Shown here one piece after another: positions 1 to 5,464 of a DNA stretch of 7,193 nt. The notes below the pieces were generated by a model, which worked only from the letters and a program-made list of their open reading frames with translations, searched no databases and was not told the DNA's origin. Each line of letters starts with the position of its first letter. Position 1 is the first letter of the stretch. Where the stretch lies: positions 1 to 7,193 of the forward strand of contig VFJU01000077.1 in assembly GCA_009885905.1 (NCBI GenBank), written 5' to 3'. Source of the stretch: Verrucomicrobiota bacterium. Lineage in GTDB: Bacteria > Verrucomicrobiota > Verrucomicrobiia > Verrucomicrobiales > Akkermansiaceae. A program made the position numbers and the translations under genes.

Positions 1-587
1 ACTCGCGTCGCGACTGCGCCGGTCGGGTTGTTAGGAAAACAAAGGTAAATGAGATCGGCTTTCTCGATAGGCACGTCGGCAACAAATTGATTTTCGGCGT
101 TACAAGGAAGATAGAGTAGGCCTGCGTAGGTTCCTTTTTCATCCGCATCACCCGTATTTCCCGCCATTACGTTGGTGTCGACATAAACTGGATAAACCGG
201 ATCCGTGATGGCGATGACATTACCCTTGCCGAAGATATCGAGAATGTTACCGGTGTCGCACTTCGAGCCGTCTGAGATAAAAACCTCGTCTGCAGAAATT
301 CCGAGATTGGCAAACTGATGATCCACAATTGCTTGGCGAAGAAATTCGTATCCTTGCTCAGGCCCATAGCCTTTGAACGAGTCACGGTTGGCCATTTCAT
401 CGATCCCTTCGTGCATCGCCTTAACCACAGCATCAGGCAAAGGTTCGGTCACGTCACCGATACCGCAACGAATGATACGGGAGGCCATATCGGGGTTTTG
501 CTCGGTGTAAACTCGGACCCGACGAGCGATTTCAGGAAACAAGTAACCGGCTTTGAGCTTGAGGAAGTTGGAATTGATCGTGGCCAT
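1..587 (-). CDS. dapL: LL-diaminopimelate aminotransferase, N-terminal part (cut by left window edge)
   Basis: This is a PLP-dependent class I/II aminotransferase. The DapL family converts tetrahydrodipicolinate directly to LL-2,6-diaminopimelate with glutamate as amino donor, feeding lysine and peptidoglycan synthesis in the cytoplasm. I translated 195 codons from the ATG at 587-585 with no stop before the left edge; the family is usually about 410 residues, so roughly half is visible. Recognisable blocks in order are [20 protein letters not shown] at the N-terminus, [11 protein letters not shown] (41-51), [12 protein letters not shown] (73-84), [10 protein letters not shown] (105-114), [15 protein letters not shown] (129-143) and FPNNPTGA (184-191). 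The Asn of the last block is the usual PLP-contacting residue. The Schiff-base lysine lies outside the window. The start is fixed by the family N-terminus, although no clear Shine-Dalgarno sequence precedes it. It lies 125 bp downstream of the reductase gene on the same strand. The DVT.PLP signature and the N-terminus favour DapL over other aminotransferases. Confidence 0.95.
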   Translation of the reverse strand, partial: MATINSNFLKLKAGYLFPEIARRVRVYTEQNPDMASRIIRCGIGDVTEPLPDAVVKAMHEGIDEMANRDSFKGYGPEQGYEFLRQAIVDHQFANLGISADEVFISDGSKCDTGNILDIFGKGNVIAITDPVYPVYVDTNVMAGNTGDADEKGTYAGLLYLPCNAENQFVADVPIEKADLIYLCFPNNPTGAVATR

Positions 588-650
588 GTGTGCGGATCAT
601 TAACTGCCCCAGAGCCAACGCGCAAGAGCGGAGGCGTACGGAAAAGACGC

Positions 651-701
651 AAATCCTATTTGCTTTGATGCAAGCAATCCCACTCGATTGAAATCCTATT
701 T
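651..701. repeat. Two copies of an 11-bp dyad (AAAT-N3-ATTT) upstream of dapL
   Basis: The 11-mer AAATCCTATTT occurs at 651-661 and again, identically, at 691-701, exactly 40 bp apart. Each copy is itself an imperfect palindrome (AAAT, three bases, ATTT). They lie 64-74 and 104-114 bases upstream of the dapL start, in the gap between the reductase stop and dapL. Paired dyads about four helical turns apart look like a two-site operator, but this is inference; AT-rich 11-mers can also recur by chance. Confidence 0.4.
660..677. other. Weak hairpin between the reductase gene and dapL
   Basis: TTGCTT (660-665) can pair with AAGCAA (672-677) across a 6-base loop. The stem is only six base pairs, mostly A/T, and no U-tract follows on the minus strand, so it is not a convincing intrinsic terminator. 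It sits between the two copies of the 11-bp dyad and could be part of the same regulatory region. Nothing else recognisable is present in 588-712, and I see no riboswitch-like fold. Confidence 0.2.
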
Positions 702-712
702 TTGATATCTCA

Positions 713-1699
713 TCACGGCACGAAAAGCACTTTTCCGGCTCGGTCTGGAGCCTCTAGCCTATCGAACGCATGATGGTAGTTCTCTAACAAATGTGTAGAG
801 TCGACAGGCTGCACGAGTTTTCCGGTAATCACGTGTGACACTAGATTATCGTATACTTTAATCACCTCGTCATGTGGCGCGCTCTCGAGCCAGCGACTCA
901 CCCACAAGCCGCGCAATTGGAGATCACGAAAAATCATTAGTCCGTTAGAAATCGTCAACGGTTTGCGACTCATCGCACCATAGGTGATATGCGTACCGCT
1001 TTCGCGCAATAGCTTCATTAAACGAAGCGCACTCTCGCCACCCACGGCGTTGAACGCGAGCGCCGCATTCGCTCCGCCGAGAACGTCAATGGCGGCGGCA
1101 AAACCTGAATCATCATCATTAAAAATTTGGTCTGCACCAAGCTCGCGAAGATCATCTATCACTTCGGACCGACGCACGAAGGATATCGTGCGAATTCCGA
1201 GATCACGAGCAATCTGAATCACGCAACGACCGACTGCAGAATTTCCAGCGTTCTGAACAATCCAGTCTCCCCTCTCCAACGCGCCGAATCCATGAAGCAG
1301 TTGCCAAGCGGTCGCAGGGTTCACTTTCAGCATCGCAGCTTGCAACGGGTCAATACCTACCGGCAACTGATAGAGCGCATCCGCGGAAACGATGACATAT
1401 GAAGCCCATGTCGCTGCTCGTCGCAGGAAGATGACGCGATCCTTAGCTTTAAAATCGACAGAATTGCTTACCTCGACAACCCCAAAGCCTTCGATGCCAG
1501 GAGTCGCAGGAAGGGATGGTTTCACCCCATAAGTTCCCTCGATGAAATTGAGATCTGCAGGATTCATTGGTGCCGCCAGAATACGCACCAGGACCTCTTC
1601 AGGCCCGAGTGCCTGTAAAATCTGCGCGTCCGCCTTGAACTCAAGCACATCGCGTGGCTTGCCGAATTGACTAAACCCCAATCCCTTACAAGCGAACAT
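713..1699 (-). CDS. MDR-family 2-enoyl thioester reductase-like oxidoreductase
   Basis: A zinc-independent medium-chain dehydrogenase/reductase. It most resembles the MECR/Etr1 group, which reduces trans-2-enoyl-CoA or -ACP with NADPH in fatty acid synthesis. From the preferred start (328 aa) the blocks are AAPMNPADLNFIEGTYG (41-57), PGIEGFG (67-73), KVNPATAWQLLHGF (125-138), the NADPH loop QNAGNSAVGRCVIQIARDLG (149-168), FVRRSE (174-179), ITYGAMS (238-244) and IFRDLQLRGLWVSRW (256-270). The Tyr of GTYG matches the catalytic Tyr of Etr1/MECR, and RR in FVRRSE fits binding of the NADPH 2'-phosphate. The structural and catalytic zinc ligands of alcohol dehydrogenases are absent. I chose the ATG at 1699 because the family begins with a motif like FACKGLGFSQFGKPRDVLEF; the frame also opens at a GTG at 1756, which would add 19 residues unlike the family. 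A weak GGTGG lies about 14 bases upstream of the chosen ATG. A general quinone or zeta-crystallin-like reductase is the main alternative. Confidence 0.82.
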   Translation of the reverse strand: MFACKGLGFSQFGKPRDVLEFKADAQILQALGPEEVLVRILAAPMNPADLNFIEGTYGVKPSLPATPGIEGFGVVEVSNSVDFKAKDRVIFLRRAATWASYVIVSADALYQLPVGIDPLQAAMLKVNPATAWQLLHGFGALERGDWIVQNAGNSAVGRCVIQIARDLGIRTISFVRRSEVIDDLRELGADQIFNDDDSGFAAAIDVLGGANAALAFNAVGGESALRLMKLLRESGTHITYGAMSRKPLTISNGLMIFRDLQLRGLWVSRWLESAPHDEVIKVYDNLVSHVITGKLVQPVDSTHLLENYHHAFDRLEAPDRAGKVLFVP

Positions 1700-1796
1700 T
1701 GAAATATCATTTTCCACCAGTTCAAGCTGACACAAATTCATCCCGCGCCAAGTCACAACACGCCATCAATCATTCAAATCGCTCTTTCCGCGTGCC

Positions 1797-4310
1797 TCAT
1801 TCGATTTCGGGCAGAACAGTGACGACCGTTGGAACTGAGGAGAAAAACCGTGCAGCTGTTTCTCTAACAACTTCATAAGTCAGTCCCTTGTAAATGTCTG
1901 GAAGACGGCGTAACTCATCCGCTGGGTGCCCGAAGAGCAAATCCAATGCCACCTGACGCGCGGTCGACGCTGGCGACTGCTGCTGAATCGCAATACCACT
2001 TAGCACCGTGGAGCGCACACGATCAAATGCCTCTTCAGGAATTCCATTTTGAGCGATTTTTTCAATCTCTACTAACAGCTCATTACGAGCAAGCTCGACT
2101 TGCTCTGGAGATGTCGCCACATAAAAAGTGAATAGCCCAGCATCATAGCCAAGAAACTGTGTGGCTCCCACCTGATAAGCCAATCCAAGTTCTTCACGAA
2201 TACGAGAGAATAAAGGACCGGCCATATCTGAGGCATACTCCTGGATCATCGCCAACGTATGACGGTCTACACCACTAACAGTGGTTCCATGAAAACCGAT
2301 GGTGACCACCGCTTGTTTTTTTGGTAAATAATGTGTGAGTTCAAATCCATTTACCAACTCACTGGCTGGAGATTTCCAAGGCACACCGTGCGGTAGAGCT
2401 TTAAACTTGTCCGTTAGAATTTTCAGTGCGGATGCCGGATCAAAATCTCCTGCGATAGCAATCGATAGATTGGCTCCATTAAAATGACGAGAGTGGTGGG
2501 CACTGAGTTCCAGGCGGTCGAGCGCGGCAAGGCTTTCCACCGTACCAAGCGCATCAAGCCCATAGCCATACCCGCTGAAGACGGCGTTGCGCAACAAGCG
2601 GAATGCGCAATGCAAGGGGTCTTGCGCAGCTTCTTCGAGTGCCGCGAGTTGACTGGCTTTCTCTCGACCGATCGCATCATTTGGAAGCATCGGAGATATA
2701 ATGACTTCTGAAAAAATATCTGCGATGGTTGCAAAATCTGGCGCAAGGCCACTCGCTTGGACAAGAACCGCATTATTCCCAGAAGCTGCGCCGATTGAGG
2801 CACCTAGAGATTCCAAGCTGGTGGCAACTTCATGTGAACTCCGAGTCAACGTGCCTTTTGATAGCGTCGAAGCTAGAAGTTGATTCAATCCATTCGTTTC
2901 CGGAGTTTCTGATGATAGGCCACCGCGAATGGCCGCTTGAAAACGAACCAATGGCACTCGATGATCAGGAATAAATGCGATAGAAATCCCGTTAGTAAGT
3001 TTGTGGACTTGAATTTCTTCACGAACATGAGATTTTTTTGCGAGCTGGGCAGGCGCTACGGCATCAAGAGGATCAATGATCGTGATGGTGAGGCGTTCAT
3101 CAGTCAGTGTGGCAGCAGCTCTCCTGATATCTACTGGTGTCACAGCGTTAATCGCTGCTAGATAACGGCAAGTGAAATCGAGATCTCTTGCTTCATGCCA
3201 GTTAGAAGCCAAATCCGAGGCGCGACCAGATGCAGTAGTTAGACTACTAAATTGACTCGTAGCAATTTGGCGTTTTGCCTTCGCAAGATCATCATCAAGC
3301 TGACTACCGCCAACGGCAGCGATCTCACACAAAATTGCGTCGATCAATGCATCGCGTTTTGCCGGTTCCGCTTCTGCGCTCGCGGCTAGCAATCCATCAC
3401 GAGCGGGACTAGTCCACGAGAATGCAGAAATTTCCAACGCTAATTCTTGCTCATCACGCAATGCCACGTGCAGACGCGACGCGCGGCCACGCCCGAGAAT
3501 CCCTGCGAGTAAATCAAACGCTGGCGCGTCCGGATGATCGAGCGGCGGAGTTTTCCATGCGACGGTGACGCGACTGGTCGGAACCGCGAAAGTTTCACGG
3601 GCACGGCGAGGTCCCAGTTGAGGTGGATCAACCACCACCAAAGGCTCGCGACCTCCACCTGTTAGGCAATCCACGGTGAGGTCTTTGACCAACTTTCGCG
3701 CTGTATCTGGATTAAAATCGCCGGAAATCACAACATAACAACGATTAGTCGTGTAGCGACTGCGGTGATATTCGATCAAATTCTCATAGCACAATCCGTC
3801 GAACAGGTGGCGATGTCCGATCACAGGGTGGCGACGGGGATCGAGCGTGAAAACCGTCGAAAACAATAATTGCGATGCAGCGTTGTCTGGATCGTCCAAT
3901 CCCATGTCGATTTCTCGGCGAATCACATCTTTTTCTTTCTCAAATTCCGCCTCGGGCAGCGTGGGAAAAAAAACAAGTCCGGTTAGGGTTTTGATGAAAA
4001 CTGGTAATGATTCCGAGGGGCCATCAATGTAATAAACCGTCCGGTCGAAACTGGTGTAAGCATTCCAATGTCCTCCTGCCGCTTGCACCGTGCTAGCCAA
4101 GGTCTCAGCGTCAAAGTCGCGGGTTCCCTTAAAAACCATGTGCTCTAGAAAATGCGAAATTCCCGTGCCAAGGTAGGCGTCCTCATGAATACTGCCGGTA
4201 GCTACCCAGATTTGTGCACTAACCACCGGAGCGGTGTTGTCTGGGTCAAGGATTAGCGTGAGCCCGTTTGAGAGAGTTTCGACGACGGCGTGAGTGGGTG
4301 GATACTCCAT
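1797..4310 (-). CDS. Insulinase-family (M16) zinc metallopeptidase, two-half fusion
   Basis: A pitrilysin/insulinase-type peptidase of 837 aa carrying both halves of the M16 clam shell in one chain. In the N-terminal half the inverted zinc motif HFLEH is at 53-57 (His53, His57 ligands, Glu56 catalytic), and the third ligand Glu133 lies in RREIDMGLDDP, exactly 76 residues after His57 as the family requires. A second M16 fold starts near residue 433 (VHKLTNGISIAFIPD). Where the zinc motif should be it reads NGLNQLLASTLSKGT (473-487), aligning QxxAS to HxxEH, so this half should be non-catalytic. It keeps the conserved SRIREELGLAYQVGA segment (702-716), whose Arg and Tyr normally help bind substrate. 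There is no signal peptide or membrane segment, so a cytoplasmic oligopeptide-degrading or processing role is likely. The length fits the 800-950 aa fused subgroup. The start is the only ATG compatible with the domain edge; no Shine-Dalgarno is visible. It is divergent from the small membrane protein gene, 38 bp away. The substrate is unknown. Confidence 0.93.
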   Translation of the reverse strand: MEYPPTHAVVETLSNGLTLILDPDNTAPVVSAQIWVATGSIHEDAYLGTGISHFLEHMVFKGTRDFDAETLASTVQAAGGHWNAYTSFDRTVYYIDGPSESLPVFIKTLTGLVFFPTLPEAEFEKEKDVIRREIDMGLDDPDNAASQLLFSTVFTLDPRRHPVIGHRHLFDGLCYENLIEYHRSRYTTNRCYVVISGDFNPDTARKLVKDLTVDCLTGGGREPLVVVDPPQLGPRRARETFAVPTSRVTVAWKTPPLDHPDAPAFDLLAGILGRGRASRLHVALRDEQELALEISAFSWTSPARDGLLAASAEAEPAKRDALIDAILCEIAAVGGSQLDDDLAKAKRQIATSQFSSLTTASGRASDLASNWHEARDLDFTCRYLAAINAVTPVDIRRAAATLTDERLTITIIDPLDAVAPAQLAKKSHVREEIQVHKLTNGISIAFIPDHRVPLVRFQAAIRGGLSSETPETNGLNQLLASTLSKGTLTRSSHEVATSLESLGASIGAASGNNAVLVQASGLAPDFATIADIFSEVIISPMLPNDAIGREKASQLAALEEAAQDPLHCAFRLLRNAVFSGYGYGLDALGTVESLAALDRLELSAHHSRHFNGANLSIAIAGDFDPASALKILTDKFKALPHGVPWKSPASELVNGFELTHYLPKKQAVVTIGFHGTTVSGVDRHTLAMIQEYASDMAGPLFSRIREELGLAYQVGATQFLGYDAGLFTFYVATSPEQVELARNELLVEIEKIAQNGIPEEAFDRVRSTVLSGIAIQQQSPASTARQVALDLLFGHPADELRRLPDIYKGLTYEVVRETAARFFSSVPTVVTVLPEIE

Positions 4311-4348
4311 GAAAATATGGCTTGGATGACGAGAGAAATGACTTATAA
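4311..4348. promoter_or_regulatory. 38-bp divergent gap between the M16 gene and the small membrane protein gene
   Basis: Two genes start outward from this gap, so promoters for both must lie in or near it, partly inside the coding regions. The minus strand carries TTTATAAG (about 4342-4349), which could be a -10 element about 30 bases before the M16 start, but I find no -35 at normal spacing. On the plus strand TATAAA abuts the start codon and is too close to serve the downstream gene. The assignment rests on gene geometry, not on a clear promoter match. Confidence 0.3.
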
Positions 4349-4816
4349 ATGCCGCTGATGCAACGTTGGATCCTATTCAGTTTCGTAGTGATCACATTGT
4401 TGATCGTTGGCGGCGGATTCGCCTACAAAAACCATAAACAAAATCGGGCTCATCCTGTTTGGGTTCCTCTGCGAATCAACCCCGAGCTCCCGCTGGAGAA
4501 ACAGAATGAAATCGCCAAGGCCCTGCAATCAGGTCTCTCCAACCCGGAGGTTCTCCTGAAAGTTAGTAAAGACCTAAGCTTGCCACAAGCCCTTGGGCTG
4601 AAGACCGATGAGCAAGCTGCAGACGTCATTGCCTCACGCTTATTTGTCAACGTTGGCAAAGCAAGTTCACCGAATGGGATTGAGGTGCCAGCCATCAATG
4701 TTGGGGTCAAGGGAATCGAAAAAGACCACGAAATCTCTGGTAAAATCGCGGTGCGGTTGATTCAAGATGTATGGAAAATACTTGGAATTGATCCACCGGC
4801 TCAAAATGGAAATTAG
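4349..4816 (+). CDS. Small membrane-anchored protein, faintly Wzz-like, function unknown
   Basis: A 155-aa protein I do not firmly recognise. The N-terminus is short and basic, followed by one hydrophobic segment (about residues 8-26, WILFSFVVITLLIVGGGFAY) and a KNHKQNR basic patch. The rest should lie outside the membrane, probably in the periplasm, though the basic patch following the segment makes topology uncertain. The soluble part has LSNPEVLLKVSKDLSLPQALGL (about 63-84), a TDEQAADVIASRLFVNVG segment (86-103) and a helical IAVRLIQDVWKILGI near the C-terminus. The order 'paired step with residue X, test of sub-index L, v-strand, then a helix over all levels' recalls the periplasmic domain of polysaccharide chain-length determinants (Wzz/BY-kinase partners), but the second membrane helix and kinase are missing, so this is a guess. 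Two starts are possible: ATG 4349 and ATG 4358 (MQRW...). Its TAG overlaps the TAA of the convergent nitroreductase gene. Confidence 0.75.
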   Translation: MPLMQRWILFSFVVITLLIVGGGFAYKNHKQNRAHPVWVPLRINPELPLEKQNEIAKALQSGLSNPEVLLKVSKDLSLPQALGLKTDEQAADVIASRLFVNVGKASSPNGIEVPAINVGVKGIEKDHEISGKIAVRLIQDVWKILGIDPPAQNGN

Positions 4817-5457
4817 ACGTGTTTGATCATCCGGGCCCGCTCAAAACGGGCCTTCGGAATCGCCGCATATTTATCATCCGCTGCTCGGTAACCTAACGCA
4901 CAACCCACCACGGTTGCGTACCCAGACCCTTCGAGGCCGAGAATCTTATCGTAATCTGCCGCACTGATTCCCTCCATCGGACACGCATCAATTCCAAGTA
5001 CGGCGGCGCAAGCCATCAATTGGCCCAGTGCAATGTATGTTTGGCGGATATTCCAGCCATGCCTCGCTTCGTGACTCATCGCTTGCGCAAACCCCTCGAT
5101 CATTCCCTTGAGAGGTGCCCGTGTCTCAGGCGAACCACCTTGGATCTCACCCATCCGTGACATCCACGCGTCGATATCATCCGCGTTAAGATCTGTCCTA
5201 GCAGCGAGAACGATGTAGTGAGACGCCTCGGTTACCTGCGGTTGTTTCCACGATTCAGCACATAGATTCGAGCGAATACCGGGATCTTCAATCACGAGAA
5301 ATTTCCACGGTTGGAGTCCAAAAGATGAAGGTGTTAGAACTAGAGACTCCTCAATAACATCCCACATCGCTGCGGGGATTTTTCGCGTGGAATCAAATTG
5401 TTTCGTGGCATATCGCCAACTCAATGAGGCAATAAGTTTTTCGGGTGTAATCGTCAT
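4813..5457 (-). CDS. NfsB-like nitroreductase-family NAD(P)H oxidoreductase
   Basis: A 214-aa FMN-dependent flavoenzyme of the nitroreductase fold, close in length to E. coli NfsB (217 aa). Such enzymes use NAD(P)H to reduce nitroaromatics, quinones or flavins; the physiological substrate is usually unknown. Family blocks are SWRYATKQFD (13-22), where Arg15 and Lys19 match FMN phosphate/ring contacts, then LTPSSFGLQPWKFLVI (41-56), EASHYIVLAARTD (77-89), ARHGWNIRQTYIALGQLMA (131-149), a conserved LGIDACPMEGI segment (154-164) and the C-terminal LGYRAADDKYAAIPKARFER. It is soluble and cytoplasmic, active as a dimer in this family. The ATG at 5457 lies 7 bases after the lptD stop, so it is probably on the lptD transcript and may rely on translational coupling, since no Shine-Dalgarno is visible. 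Dihydropteridine reductase-like activity (as in NfsB relatives) cannot be excluded. Confidence 0.92.
   Translation of the reverse strand: MTITPEKLIASLSWRYATKQFDSTRKIPAAMWDVIEESLVLTPSSFGLQPWKFLVIEDPGIRSNLCAESWKQPQVTEASHYIVLAARTDLNADDIDAWMSRMGEIQGGSPETRAPLKGMIEGFAQAMSHEARHGWNIRQTYIALGQLMACAAVLGIDACPMEGISAADYDKILGLEGSGYATVVGCALGYRAADDKYAAIPKARFERARMIKHV
4834..4852. terminator. Possible GC-rich hairpin at the convergent gene junction
   Basis: GGCCCG (4834-4839) pairs perfectly with CGGGCC (4847-4852) across a 7-base loop, starting 18 bases after the stop of the plus-strand gene. It is the only strong stem near this junction and could slow or end transcription of the plus-strand gene. No U-tract follows on either strand, and the stem lies inside the 3' end of the nitroreductase coding sequence, so a coincidence of GC-rich codons is possible. 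Confidence 0.3.
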
Positions 5458-5464
5458 CGTTAAA

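Noticed and set aside
318..668. 116-codon open frame on the plus strand
   Set aside because: It lies antisense to dapL, whose translation matches the family block by block, and its own protein shows no recognisable domain.
588..712. Lysine riboswitch upstream of dapL
   Set aside because: The gap is only 125 bp, with one weak 6-bp stem; a lysine riboswitch needs a much larger five-helix fold, which is not present.
2423..2803. 126-codon open frame on the minus strand
   Set aside because: It sits inside the M16 gene in another frame, in the well-conserved second half; it is a shadow of that coding sequence.
3966..3973. Run of eight A (T8 in the M16 mRNA sense) as a possible slippage or frameshift site
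   Set aside because: The frame is intact across it and encodes the expected Val-Phe-Phe-Pro; nothing suggests that an alternative frame product is used.
4342..4349. TTTATAAG as a -10 promoter element for the M16 gene
   Set aside because: No -35 element is found at 16-18 bp spacing, so it is mentioned only as a possibility within the divergent gap.
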